Of a stretch of DNA of 64,000 bases, positions 11,650-24,409 are shown one piece after another. The DNA lies in the NCBI RefSeq assembly GCF_052324685.1, contig NC_135222.1, forward strand, positions 10,151,873 to 10,215,872. Direction: 5' to 3'. Numbering within the stretch: position 1 is the first letter of the stretch; every line of letters starts with the position of its first letter. A program made the position numbers and the translations under genes. A model generated the notes under the pieces. It saw only the letters and a list, made by a program, of their open reading frames with translations, was not told the origin of the DNA and did no database searches. Source of the stretch: Brachyhypopomus gauderio. Its lineage: Eukaryota; Chordata; Actinopteri; Gymnotiformes; Hypopomidae.

Positions 11650-14600
11650 AGCTTGTTCCCTTTTTAATACTATTTACAGTCTACTTCTTTTTTCAATTAG
11701 GTAATCAAATTATTTATTTATTTTTAGCTCAAATAACTTTAAGATTGACAAGTGACTTTTACTGGGTGACCACCAGAGTTCGCTTTTGTCGCTGGGTTTT
11801 AGCACCGATAACACATTTGCCGAATTACAGACCAAAGGCATCCTTGCGTTCCAGAGTTTCTTTTCGATTTATGTTCCTGTCGTGTAGCCCATCGCACCAA
11901 TCTGTCAAGAACCATGAAACGCGCTTTCATCAACCGGGAAACGCGAATTATACAAAGGTACTTACAAATGCAGAATTTATTTTTAGAAAACATCTAACAT
12001 AATGTGCATTTATGATCATTTGAGAGCTTACAAAGTACAAGAGTATGTGGCAGATGTTTTATCAGACAAATGCTTATTTAAGCGTTATAATAATATAAAG
12101 CTTATGTTGTTATTAACGTTCCAATATATAATGAGGTATGATGTTGAAGGTATTTCAGTTATAGCTGCCTATTTGTTTTTTTATAATTTTTTATGCAATT
12201 CATCCACTTTTTACTTTTTAGTTCATGTTATTTTACACGCAAATATAAACATGATTAAAGACATAAGATTTTCAAAATTGGGAAAGAACTAAGTTCCCAT
12301 TTAAATGATGATCATGTTACAATTATGTGGTTTGTTGTGATTAGTGTCACTGATTATGATCAATCACTAAAACTGTTGTGATGGGAACCTTGGCTACATC
12401 TTAACGTCTTAAGGAGCAGGACACTATTCTGAAAACTAGATACTATTAATTTTAATATCAAAAGTCTTTTTTCCCTCCTGGTTTCCTACAAAGATCCTTG
12501 TTCTGTATCCCCAACTGAGTTTTTGAACAACTCTCATTAAACCTTGAGTAAGCAGAAAAGCAGAGGTAAGGAAGTGAAATATAATGCGAAGGCAAAAATG
12601 TCATAAAAAAGTCATATGACCTGTGGGACCAGACCCAGTTTTTGATGATACTGCATTTCTCTTGGTGCACGTCACGCTCATGGCAGTATTTGGGATAGCT
12701 GCTATTTTTAATTATGTTATTTCTTATAATGTGGTCATTTTTTAAATTTTACTTTAATAATAATTGGCTGTGACTACTCTGTGAAGAGAATATTCAGATG
12801 TTGCTACTCCCATATTCAAGGAATGAGGATTACGTGCCATTTCTTATATATTATGAACCTGTAATTACAAAACAGACATAAGAGAAGAGCCTTTTCTTGT
12901 CATACAAATCTAATCTACAATCTCTACAAGGACAAGGAAATAGTATGTTTATTATCTCTGACTTTATAGTATGCTGTGCCAATTTTTCTGTGCTAACAGT
13001 GAAATCTACTGAAAATGTATGTTTAGCTCAGCTAACCAGCATGCCCTGTTTTAATAAGAGTACAGAGATAATATATAGTTATCTAACAAGTATCTAATCA
13101 AGTATTAGTCTTTATAATATAAAGGTTTTGTGCTGCAGGTGGAAGGATCATGAATAGGTCAACTGTAAGGAAAGGGCTTCAAATAGGATCTCACTGGAAA
13201 ACATGGAAAAGTATTGTTAGTAGCTAGATGGTATTTTTTCTGTGATAGTTATGTCACAACAGTGTGTCAGATTTTTAGTGTCTTGATATAGATTGGGATA
13301 TTAAGAAAATAGTTTTCATTGTCAACAGTAAAATAAAATGCAGTTTACCTTCAGAGTAAAGTAATTGAGTGAATCCAAGTTCCATAAAATTGGCTATAGA
13401 AATGCAATATCAAAGCCACACACTATGTGTCATTGTTAGTATGTCACTTGTTGATGAAACATTTGTCCACACATAGTACTTGAATACAGACAGATTCTCT
13501 TATCATACAAGAAAGAAATTTTAAATGGGAGAAATGTCAGAATGCAGTTGTGTGGCTCACGGCTCTGCAAATGTTGCGTCTGTACACTCAGGACAACAGA
13601 TCTGCGTGTCCTACCTGTACTGAAATGGGTTCAATATGTCAGCCAAAGGACATGAGACAGAAAATGTCATGGCACTGACAAATAAAGTAGTGATTGTTTA
13701 TTCTTCTTTGTCATTCTGTCTCTATCTTTGTTTCTCTCTCACATGTACATGCACACAATCATAATGCACAAACACATTCACAAAGGCCTGAACAGTGACA
13801 ATCAGTAACAGTTGGGTGGGGGTGTGGGATGAGGGGTTGTGGGGCAGAGTTACACAGGTATGTGGGCTCCCTTTGTCCATGCAGGCTCCACTTCCTCCTC
13901 TGTTTCTCAGTTTCACCTCTCTTTCCAGAATGTTCCACCCTCCTTCCCTGCTATACTACCAGATTCTATTCCTGCAGGTATTTTATCAGTGTTGGGTATT
14001 GAATTTCTGAACATTATCTCTCAATACCTGGTTTTGTAGTGAGGGCTTGCCACTCTGGATAGACCGGTGTGAGGTAAACTACTTAATGGATTTGTGCTAG
14101 TTGTAGGAGACATCAAAGCTTACAGAGTGGCTTTGTACATTTGCCTGTACATGTGGTCATAGACCAGCAACCCTGTGTGTGCACACATTTATCACAATAG
14201 TCAGACCTGCATATGGTTCTTGTCTTTATTCCCTGATATAAATTTTGTGACCTGATCACATGTCATTGTATGTCATTTTAGTTTCACGATGACATTTGCA
14301 AGTTACATTTCCAAGTGGAGAAAATGTTAAAAAAGTATTTGCTATTATGTGAATTATTTGCACATTATACTAATCCTATACATTATCCTAATCTCCTATT
14401 ACATTCTGTAGGTAAAAGTCATAGGTAGTTCAGAGCATCTGAAAAGAGTTTGGTTTTAAACTACTTAGTTTAGACAAATAGACTGTGGATCCTGATGCTT
14501 CATTTGCTATAAAGCTGAGCTGGAGTTATGTTGCCATAACAACAGATGAAATAGTAAAAAAGTATGTCTTAATTAAAGTATTAATTAAACTATTTTTATA

Positions 14601-15050
14601 CTGAAATCTTCATGTATTTGATCGCTTAGGGTTGGAAAAGGTCTCCATGCTCCTGATATGCCAATGTACATGAACTGCAGTATGAAACAATTAAATCCAT
14701 TTGAATAGGATAGAAATAATGCATTTCAACTTTAATATGATATTAATATTTTGGTTTCAATTACATTCCTGGGTCAAGATGAAAAGTTAGTAGCCTAATC
14801 TGAAAGCTAAATTGGGCAGTGGCTCTCTAAGATAACTAGAGAGTGGGCAATTTGTTCATTCAATAGTCGGATGTATGCTATTCTGTCCTTTCTGCGTTTC
14901 TTTTTTACAGGCACACACACAGACACATAGTATTTATAGTATTCATTAGATTTGTCAGCAGTACAAAGGCCGGTTTGGTCAGCACAAAATAAGGACTGGG
15001 AAATCCAGACAGGACAGGGAGAAGATCCTGCTACTTTGTCTACACACATG
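11650..15050. other. Intergenic, no gene recognised
   Basis: A/T-rich sequence between rplp2 and slc25a22. Open frames are short, lack family features and overlap on both strands. I see no splice structure, RNA gene or full repeat here. Confidence 0.6.
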
Positions 15051-15058
15051 CGCACACA

Positions 15059-15104
<46 letters not shown>
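15051..15104. repeat. (CA)n microsatellite
   Basis: Nearly pure CA repeat flanked by imperfect CA-rich sequence up to 15130. Open frames reading Thr-His or Val-Cys here are by-products of the repeat. Confidence 0.95.
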
Positions 15105-15108
<4 letters not shown>

Positions 15109-15130
15109 CACGCACACACATGCACACACA

Positions 15131-16440
15131 CAGAGAGGAAAAGCTGCAAATTTGATCAATTATCATAAATGATACTCTAAAGAATGTTTTGACATTTTTG
15201 TTCATCAAATAAATACATTTTGAGTGTTTTAATAGTTAAGCCTTGTGGTTCCTTATGTCTGACTAGATTTAGATTCAAATCTTGGAAGAATGCCGAAATG
15301 TTACTTTAAAAGGTGCTTTAGCCAAGCTACAAGAAACATCACCTCTAGCCAATAAGTAAGTAAAAACAACAACACAATTTTTTTTTAATCTTTCGATCCA
15401 CCAGTTACATCTACAACTGAAATGGCAGCTTCCCAGTGATCTAACCTATCCTGAAACAAGCGATGCTACACATACGCACTGACTGTGAACCATTAAAGGG
15501 ATTAGAATGCGCTTGGTCTGAACGTTGTGCCCTTTTTCCATGACTGACTGATATAGACTGATGAAAAGTGATGCTGTGCGAGAGCATTAGAGGGAGATGT
15601 TGACATGTTCTGTTTTGTTCTAGGGGGAAGCGTTTGAGGGAGGCTGCACAGAGTGTGTTTAAATCATTGCTTGTTGCCTTGAGAATGATATGGAGTAGAC
15701 TGGCTCTACCATAAATCTCACACAGACTCCTTAACAATTCCCCCTCGATTTGTGTCGATTTGGTACATGCCATAATAGAGGTTCTCTGGTCCTTGGTGTG
15801 ATAGACCTGTATTACCTTTTCTAAAGCACATCAGTGACAACCAGAGCATTCTCCCATCTGAAGAATTCACATTCAATCAATGTGAGATTTAAAGCTATTA
15901 TCTTGAGAAGCTTAGAGGGCATTAAAGGTTACACATTGTTCGTTATTATGGAACCACTGCTAATACTGGGCCAGTAGCATCTCTGTCAAAGTAGCCTTAC
16001 CATGCGCTCACACACATGATGGTTATAATGGAACACCCAGAGTATTTCTGTCTGTAAGTACTTAGGAACCAATAACATCAGAATCCCTTCAGCAGTGTAG
16101 ATTGACCAGTATAGAACACAGTCAGATCCCCGCCTCAGATGTTCAACTACAGCCTTACCTATTACAGCAGTTTCTTAATTGTTATTGTTCTTCAGCAGTA
16201 GGGGGCGTTCTCTTGGACAGAGATGAAGATAGGGCTCTGTTAATAGCACGGCCACGTGTAATGCTTGATGCTCCTCAAGAGATTGAATGGGGAAGGGACT
16301 GACCATGGAACGGGTGACTGAGGAGAGCTTGCTCGTGTTTCATGGGCATGTGGAGGGACCATCAATCCTCATGAAATATCAGCCATGGATTCTGGATCAA
16401 GTAGACAAGGCTGAGGAGAGAGGGAATCAGCACTCTGGTT
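15131..16440. other. Intergenic, no gene recognised
   Basis: Ordinary A/T-rich intergenic sequence without a supported gene or mobile element. Confidence 0.55.
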
Positions 16441-16446
16441 TATAGT

Positions 16447-16700
16447 CAAAGTCAAGTCAAAGGCAAATTCATTTATATAGCACTTTTTACAACACACTTT
16501 TCTACAAAGCTATTTCAGATCGCTGGGATCAGATGGGTTGGCTAATGAGCAAGCTGGGGGGCAACAGTGGCGAGGAAATCTCCCCCGACATGATTTAGGA
16601 ATAAACTTTGGAAGGACCAAGACTCATGAGGGAACCCATCCACCACTGGGCAGCCCAGCTAGTAACCAGTCCATGCTTTATTGCGATAATTTTAGTCCAA
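16447..16700 (+). repeat. LINE/SINE 3'-tail type fish repeat
   Basis: It contains 'tttatatagcactttt..acaa' followed by 'gaggaaatctccc', 'ggaccaagactcatgaggg' and 'cccatccaccactgg'. These phrases occur in this order in a very common teleost interspersed repeat. No coding part is left. The family name is not assigned. Confidence 0.55.
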
Positions 16701-17572
16701 ACAGCCACTTCGGTGGAGCTTCAGTTACTCCAGTGGGTTTAGGTGGGCAGCCTGTTTCGGAGATGGCAGCAAAAGATGGCTGCCACCTTGTCTGGCACCT
16801 AAGCCTACAAGATAAATGCAAAAAATCCATGAAAGGGAACCATTACAGTGGATATTATCACTATTTAAGCCTAGAAGACAAGGCTAAGGGGAACTAGGAA
16901 CACACCCCAGCTGTTTTGTTAACCACTGAAAATTAACAATTCTTCTTAGTAATTGTACTCATTTAATTACCACAGCCACTGAATAAATAATTACTTGAAT
17001 TCACTCAGGTAATTTAGCTTCATCACACAAGTACCATAGCTCAATTTAACCACCTAGTTGCAAGTGCCTACACATTGTGGCTCTCCACTACCATTCAACC
17101 AATGAAACAGAATAGTGTCAAAGCCTGAAGGTTAAATCTGGTTGTCTAGACACTCCTTTCAACAGTCTTGTGAGTCTGATCTACCTTTAAAGTTACTCCT
17201 AAAATTGCTGGCTTATTTCCCACCCTCAAGGTCTGAATACATCACAATCAAGGTCTTATATATGTACACACAGATAGACAGAGACACAGAGAGAGAAAGT
17301 GAGAGAGAGAGAGAAAGAAATATAACAATTGTTATTAGATAATTTAAGCAATGTGGTCATAACAAGAGTTATAAGGAAAATGACTGATGATTGTATGTGG
17401 GAAAAGAGAAAATGAATGAAAAATAGTGCTGTATGTATTGCCAGCGTTTTGGTATGGTGTCACTACACTGAATCAAGTGTCACTACAAGAACTGATCACC
17501 AATTTCTGCTGCTGGTCTTAAGTAGGTCACAAATGAATTTGTAAGGGAGTAACTTTTTCTTTTTTTATCCAG

Positions 17573-17826
17573 GTATGTGTAAGGATCTGCCTGTCAGCTC
17601 ATCAGTTAGACTGCTCTACCCAACTGGTCACCTGTGCAGAAACGGAATCAGCACAGAATCAATCCCGACAGCATTTCCATGTACAGAGACTTTGAGTCTT
17701 ACTCGAATCTGTGTGTGTGGGAAGGTCTTCAGACACAGGAAGGCCTTCAGACACTTTTTAGCAGGAGTTTGGTAGAACATTTGCTGGAAGCCTGAGTGTC
17801 TGCTGAATGGCTGAGAAGCAGATCAG
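17573..17826 (+). other. slc25a22: slc25a22 exon with 5' UTR and start codon
   Basis: A polypyrimidine tract and AG at 17571-17572 precede this stretch. A GTAAGA donor follows at 17827. Only the last 20 bases code (six codons plus two bases, MAEKQI). The short first coding exon is the arrangement known for this gene in vertebrates. Any further upstream exon was not found. Confidence 0.7.
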
Positions 17827-20049
17827 GTAAGAGGTCCAGAACAAGAACATTCCCCAGGAGATGTGCTACCCTGCAACTCTAAAACTCTGTGTGAAGTTTA
17901 TGCATCATACATAATGAAAGTGACAGTGTATTGACTGTGAAAATGGATATTTTTGTGATGAATTAGTCTGAATTGTGTAGGGTGAGTGTAATATATTGTC
18001 TGTAGTAGCTACTTTGAAAAGGATAAAGCAACAGCTAGATTGAATTTGGGGACATTTGGGGACATTCTGTTTGAATTCTGGAGACAGAAATTTGGTCTGA
18101 TATTTCAGACATGATTTTTATGTCATACTCAGACATGCAGGGCCTGATTATTGCAGGGAAATATTGATGAAATCTGATCAGGATGAATTGTGTTTGAAGT
18201 GAGAAAAAAATTATGTAATGTAAATTTATGGCTTTTGTTTGATTGATTTTACTACAGCCTTGTAAAATAAAATAGTTATATAGTTATCTATTTACACAAA
18301 ATGTACACACACTAACCCAAAGGCAGAAATGGAAAGTCCTCCCTAGGATTTTGTTCTAACCACTTGGATATTAAAATTAACTGGGAAACACAAAATCATG
18401 GCAGAGCATATTTCTGAACTTGAGTTTATACACAGCTTTTCTGATGGTGTACAGAACAAAACAAAATTAATTAAAATGTGTCTGTCCTGTCAGATTCTTG
18501 GCATTGTCACATTCACTCAAATAAAAAAGTATAAAAGCTTCTTTAACGTAATGAAAAATATTGGTTAATCTGACCTAAAGTGTTAAAGGTTTGATTGCTA
18601 TAAATGTAAGATGTTATGATGTATGTTACTATGTGTTATTTCAGCCTTCCTGCTAAGCTGATAAACGGAGGAGTTGCTGGTGTGGTTGGCGTGACCTGCG
18701 TCTTCCCCATTGACTTGGCCAAGACCCGCCTCCAGAACCAGCAAAATGGGTCACGCCTGTACACGAACATGTGAGCCCACTCCACCCTTTCCACCTCCAC
18801 CCTCAACACCTGCACCCTCTCTATCTCCACTGTAAAGACCTCCGCCCTCCCCACCTCCACCCTCAACACCTGCACCCTCTCTACCACCGTCAAGACCTCC
18901 ACCCTCTCCACCTCCACCCTCAACACCTGCACCCTCTCTATCTCCACCGTCAAGACCTCCACCCTCTCCACCTCCACCCTCAACACCTGCACCCTCTCTA
19001 TCTCCACCGTCAAGACCTCTGCCCTCCCCACCTCCACCCTCAACACCTGCACCCTCTCTACCACCGTCAAGACCTCCACCCTCTCCACCTCCACCCTCAA
19101 CACCTGCACCCTCTCTATCTCCACCGTCAAGACCTCCGCCCTCTCCACCTCCACTCTCAACACCTGCACCCTCTCTATCTCCACCGTCAAGACCTCTGCC
19201 CTCCCCACCTCCACCCTCAACACCTGCACCCTCTCTACCACCGTCAAGACCTCCACCCTCTCCACCTCCACCCTCAACACCTGCACCCTCTCTATCTCCA
19301 CCGTCAAGACCTCCGCCCTCTCCACCTCCACTCTCAACACCTGCACCCTCTCTATCTCCACCGTCAAGACCTCCGCCCTCCCCACCTCCACCCTCAACAC
19401 CTGCACCCTCTCTATCTCCACCGTCAAGACCTCTGCCCTCCCCACCTCCACCCTCAACACCTGCACCCTCTCTATCTCCACCGTCAAGACCTCCGCCCTC
19501 TCCACCTCCACCCTCAACACCTGCACCCTCTCTATATCCACTGTCAAGACCGCCGCCCTCCCCACCTCCACCCTCAACACCTGCACCCTCTCTATCTCCA
19601 CCGTCAAGACCTCCGCCCTCCCCACCTCCACCCTCAACACCTGCACTCTCCCCACCTCCAGCCTCTCCAACTGCAGCGTATCAAACTAGAGGCAGATTGT
19701 TGTTCTAAAAACATTTGCGTGTGTGTGCTCTCTTAACAGGTCTGATTGCCTTATCAAAACCATCCGCTCAGAGGGCTACTTCGGAATGTATCGAGGTACA
19801 GTGTGTGTAGGTGTGGCCAGTAGCAGATGGGAGAGCTGACCATCTGCCATTACGCACCCCTCATTCAACCCGCCCCTCCCAGTTAATGTCCTCTTCCTGT
19901 GTTCTCTTCATAGGTGCTGCAGTTTATCTCACACTTGTCACTCCAGAAAAAGCCATCAAGCTTGCTGCCAATGACTTTTTCAGACATCACCTCACCACTG
20001 ATGGGTAAGAGAACCCTGAGACACGTTGGTATGCATGCATGCACACACG

Positions 20050-20137
<88 letters not shown>

Positions 20138-20956
20138 TCAATCTCAGGAGAGAGGGAGAGAGAGAGAGAGAGAGATATATATATATATCCTGTCATTCTC
20201 TTTAATCCCATATACAGCCACAGTATCTCTTCGAGTTTTGGGTCAAGCACTGTGTGTTTGGAAGCATGGATCTTTTCTCTCCTAGAAGTCCAGACTCAGA
20301 AAAAGGGGGTTTCGGGGTCTGTGGCTCCAAATGCTGCTGTGGTATCGTTCCCAGGGTGCAGTTGTGTGTGTTTGTGCCCAGGGTGAGATGTTTGTGCCCA
20401 GGGTGAGATGTTTGTGCCCAGGGTGAGAACACTCCTCAGAGAGCTGACGGGCTGCCATCCTGCCCTCCCCTCTGCACTCTTTGACGAGAACTAGGGCTGC
20501 AATATTGCACTCACAATATCTCTCTGGTTCGTTCCTTATGCACATTGACCAGGAAATCTGTTTTGGACATGGCTGGCATGGGAGATAAGGACTACCTATA
20601 AGCCCCATTATTAAGTTGGTCTAACTTACCATGACACACTAATGCACATCTCTACCCCAGTGAAAGCCAAGTGACTAAATTATTGATTGATTGTCATGGA
20701 TGTGCATGTGTGTGCGTGTGTGTGTATATGTGTGCATATGCCCCATTAGACTTAGTGTCCTGAATTTACAGAGGAAATAAGCTTATTTTTATCACAAACC
20801 ACCCCCTTTTTCTGTCTGTTTTGTCTTGTCTCTCTCTCTCTCTCTCTCTCTCTCTCAGACAGAAGCTGACTTTACTGAGGGAGATGATTGCTGGCTGTGG
20901 GGCAGGCACCTGCCAAGTTAGTTACTTTCTACTGCACATAGCATGCACACACGCAT

Positions 20957-21048
<92 letters not shown>

Positions 21049-21125
21049 GCTCACACCAATTCACACAGGCACACAGAAATGCACACATACCCACCCACCC
21101 AACCACACACTCCCACACCCACCCA

Positions 21126-21204
<79 letters not shown>

Positions 21205-21827
21205 AGTATAATGGAAGAAAAATCTCCATCCAAGCCAAGCCACTCAAGCTGATGTTAAAAGCATGTCCTTATGTCCGTTGGTCCCGGGGGCTTGCCCCGC
21301 TCAGCAGGATGAGAACTGTGGTTTTACTGGTGTGTTTGTAGGTGATCGTGACGACACCAATGGAGCTGCTCAAGATCCAGTTACAGGATGCAGGGCGGAT
21401 AAGTAAGGATCTGACCACTTCAGCTCCTCACCTGCTACTGCTAACACAGAAATATATGTAGAGTTTCTTTACAGAAAACATTGTTGATGACAGTTGCAAC
21501 AAAATTCCTTTTTATAAAATTTTATAACTTTTATTCTGACTTGCATGTTGTTTATTCTAAGTGTCAAACTCAATTTGACACTTCTCTGCTGATGTGTCCG
21601 TCAGATGCCCGGAGCAAGCTGATTGGCCAGGCAGCGATGAGGGGTGGAGCAGCTGGTGGTCCTCTGACGGTCAGGACTCCCACTGGTCTAAAGCTTACCA
21701 GAGAGCTGCTGCAGAGCAGAGGAATCTCTGGTCTGTACAGAGGCCTTGGAGTCACACTGCTGAGGTAGTTCTGCACTAACATACATACATATACACCTAA
21801 ACCAACATTCAGATGGACATACACACA

Positions 21828-21861
<34 letters not shown>

Positions 21862-21941
21862 CTATGCATAAACTGTAGAATGTGAAGTATTTTTTTTGCC
21901 TATAGTTACTGTAGTTCCACCTGTGTCCCTCTGTCTCTGTT

Positions 21942-21985
<44 letters not shown>

Positions 21986-23093
21986 GGACGTGCCATTCTC
22001 CATTATCTATTTCCCACTGTTTGCTCATTTGAACAGTCTGGGGAGGACAGACGTCCAGGGTCCAGCTCCGTTCTATGTGTCTTTCTTCTCTGGTTGTGTG
22101 GCAGGATGCACTGCAGCTGTGGCAGTGAACCCTGTGGATGGTAACGACACCTTCTCCATCTCTCTGCCCAGAAACACCTCTTTGTACAAAGAATAATTAT
22201 TTGGTATAAATCAGTATAAATGTTGTTTATACAGGTAAAGGGATTAGTTTATTGTCATGGTGACAGCTCCGGACCCTTCCCTGTGGGCGTGTCGCTATGT
22301 CGTCTGCGTGCAGTTATGTCCATGTTTGTAGTTCCGTGGGTGTGGGTCGTTTGTGAGCATGTTTGTAGTCTCACCTGTGCCTTGTCTCGAGATCATGAGG
22401 GTACGTGTTAATCACCTATATAATGTGCTTGTCTTGTGCTCGTCTTTGTCTTGAGTTCGTGCCAGCGTGAGTGTCTGTGTGTGCTTACGCTACCGCGGAC
22501 TTCACCTGTGTTTGTCACAATTAAAGTATATGTTCACTGTAATCGTCGTTGAATATATATATGTATATATAGAATATAGTGTCATGTAAATGATGCTATA
22601 ATACCATACAAATGATAAAATAAGTAAAATGTATAGGCTTTGCAATTGAAAATCTAAAATAATGTATTGCAGTCGTAAAGACAAGAGTGCAGTCTTTGTC
22701 CCGTGGAGCTGAAGAGGACACTTACTGTGGTATGATGGACTGCATGAGGTAACGTCTCTACCTCCTGCTGTTCAGGACTCTCTCCTTTCTTCTTCTTTTC
22801 TTATCACCTATCACCTTTCCTCCTTCCTGTCCTGCTCCATCTGACAGTGGAGCTTTCACCGGCTACATGACATTCTTCAATATCAACATCCTGAAACCCG
22901 CTGCGTCTACTGAGTGATGACCTCTCTTCGTTTCCTCAGTAAGATCTGGCGTAACGAGGGTCCTTCGGCCTTTCTGAAGGGGGCGTACTGCCGCACCCTG
23001 GTCATTGCTCCTCTCTTCGGGATCGCGCAGGTGGTGTATTTCCTCGGGGTCGGCGAGTCTGTGCTTGGCCTGCTGTCTGGATCATGGAACTGA
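17573..23093 (+). CDS. slc25a22: Mitochondrial glutamate carrier 1 (SLC25A22)
   Basis: Inner-membrane carrier that imports glutamate with a proton into mitochondria. Coding exons are 17807-17826 (ATG at 17807), 18645-18770, 19740-19795, 19914-20004, 20859-20916, 21342-21402, 21605-21764, 21986-22140, 22673-22748 and 22940-23093 (TGA at 23091). They sum to 957 bases, or 318 aa (the human protein has 323). A 5'-UTR part may start after the acceptor at 17571-17572. It begins [16 protein letters not shown]. The three carrier signatures are [20 protein letters not shown] and PVDVVKTRVQ. Each is followed by a second-half motif: [18 protein letters not shown] and [26 protein letters not shown] and [17 protein letters not shown] match SLC25A22 better than SLC25A18. 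All splice phases fit. Which of the fish duplicates (a or b) it is cannot be told here. Confidence 0.95.
18781..19670. repeat. Minisatellite, about 15 units of 57-60 bp, in slc25a22 intron
   Basis: C/T-rich units built from 'ccctcaacacctgcaccctc' and 'ccaccgtcaagacctc' repeat head to tail. Some units are 3 bases shorter (ctaccaccgtc instead of ctatctccaccgtc), so unit lengths stay multiples of three. As a result both strands are open for over 300 codons (His/Leu/Pro-rich on plus, Val/Glu/Arg-rich on minus). The array starts about ten bases after the splice donor at 18771. No independent sign of translation exists. Confidence 0.95.
20050..20190. repeat. (CA)n, (GA)n and (TA)n microsatellites in slc25a22 intron
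   Basis: A pure CA tract of about 85 bases (20050-20134) is followed by GA and TA tracts (20154-20189). It begins 45 bases after an exon. Confidence 0.95.
20828..21198. repeat. (TC)n and two long (CA)n tracts flanking a slc25a22 exon
   Basis: The TC tract at 20828-20856 forms the polypyrimidine tract of the acceptor for exon 20859-20916. CA tracts follow at 20960-21047 and 21127-21198, inside the next intron. Confidence 0.95.
21829..21985. repeat. (CA)n and (CT)n microsatellites in slc25a22 intron
   Basis: CA at 21829-21860 and CT at 21943-21984. The CT tract ends directly at the acceptor AG of the exon at 21986, so repeat length may influence splicing. Confidence 0.95.
22243..22540 (+). 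repeat. LTR-like repeat, related to 47067-47406
   Basis: It begins 'tcatggtgacagctccggac' with 'gggcgtgtc', 'ttccgtgggtgtggg', 'tctcacctgtgcc' and later 'tgtgctcgtc'. The same phrases occur in the same order on the minus strand at 47067-47406. An 'attaaag' near the right end may be a polyadenylation signal. It lies in a slc25a22 intron. Confidence 0.5.
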
Positions 23094-24379
23094 GATCATC
23101 TTTGGGCTTGGGTGGTGCTCTGTTCTCCCATTGGCTTCCTCTGCTGTCTGTAAACCATTACAGGATAATGTACAGACTACAAAATTGGGAACAGCATTTT
23201 TACCTGGGAAAGGCACTCTCTATGTGTCTGTATATGTCAGACCAGCCCTTTTGGCTCTAGTTCTAGTCAAAGGCAGAACCCAGTGTAGCGGATACATATG
23301 TTAGTTTATGGATTATGAACGGGGCACCATCCTGATTGCTCAGGAACCAGTATTGTGATAACGGAGTTAGGTGGAATATGGTTTGATCAGTCTCATTACT
23401 AAAGGGTTAAGTTCTGGTTCCGCGCAGTGACCTAATACCATCGACCAAAATATGCATTCACCACCGTGACCAGATGAATAAATGTCCACATTTATTAAAT
23501 GGTTAATATTATAATTGATACAAAGCATATGAATGATTTGGCTCAAATTGAAACTAAACCTATATGTGAATCTACTAATTTAAACCAGGGATATAATAGT
23601 GAACAACAAAGAATATAAAATTAAACAACAATAGCGAATGATAAACAACTGTCGGATCATGAGATTTATTTATTTAACTATCCTAAGGCTTGCCTAACTA
23701 GCGTAGGACCCAGGGACGGACACGAGGTCTTTAGAGAGAGAATAGAAAAGAAGAAAGAGGAAGTTTGGGCAGGTTAATGGTAACAGTATTTACTATTTTG
23801 GATTCCGGGAGAAATCGCAGCTGGCAACCCCAAAACAGCATATGAACTGAGCGTCTTACTTCGAAGGAGAGACGTGGTTACGCGGACCAACCGGTGCGCG
23901 TTCACGGTTCGTTTCTTGAGGCGGCTAAGGTCTGCGGAGCAGGTCACGTGAGACGGCTCGGGTCGCGGAGTATGGAAGAAAAATAGTTCCATCGGATTTT
24001 GAATTCGTATTTGAAGCACTGAATTTGTTTGCCCTTGAATTTGAAGCTCTGAATTTTTTTTGCACTGAAATTATGCATCTGAATTTTGTTGCCTTTGAAT
24101 TTAATGCTTATTAAAATACAATGAAAAAAAATTCGAGCGTTAAAAAATTCAAAAGATTTTTTTTCAAGTTGCTCGAATTCGATTGGTCAAATTTGGCTCA
24201 CAAAATACGCGTGCAAAATTTCGCGTGCTAAAATACGAGTTCAAAGATATTCAGAGTAAACATCCGGGACACAAAGGATGAGCAATCGATTCAAGACTCC
24301 AATCGAACCAAATCCAACCAATCACGCTCCACTGGTCACGGCGCTGTTTGAAGCCACAGGCGGAGAGAGAAAGTGAGTT

Positions 24380-24409
24380 ATGTCGGCGCACGGGATCGGC
24401 TCCTCTTCG
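24380..24409 (+). other. Candidate first coding exon inside the transposon's inverted repeat
   Basis: ATG at 24380 opens ten codons (MSAHGIGSSS) that end exactly at a GTGAGT donor. Because it lies in the inverted repeat, the same exon exists on the minus strand with its ATG at 27293-27291. It could be the start of the transposase transcript. No intermediate exons are left, so this is a weak call. Confidence 0.35.

Noticed and set aside
11450..17570. pidd1 between rplp2 and slc25a22
   Set aside because: No leucine-rich-repeat, ZU5 or death-domain coding sequence was seen in any frame.
18781..19670. CRISPR-like array
   Set aside because: The units are contiguous tandem repeats without unique spacers, in a vertebrate genome.
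18636..19736. Two long open frames (344 aa minus, 321 aa plus)
   Set aside because: Both come from a minisatellite whose unit length is a multiple of three. The plus frame starts at a GTG that is the splice donor, and the true exon frame hits TGA at once.
19883..21233. Val-Cys and Thr-His repeat proteins
   Set aside because: They are pure translation of CA/TG microsatellites in slc25a22 introns.
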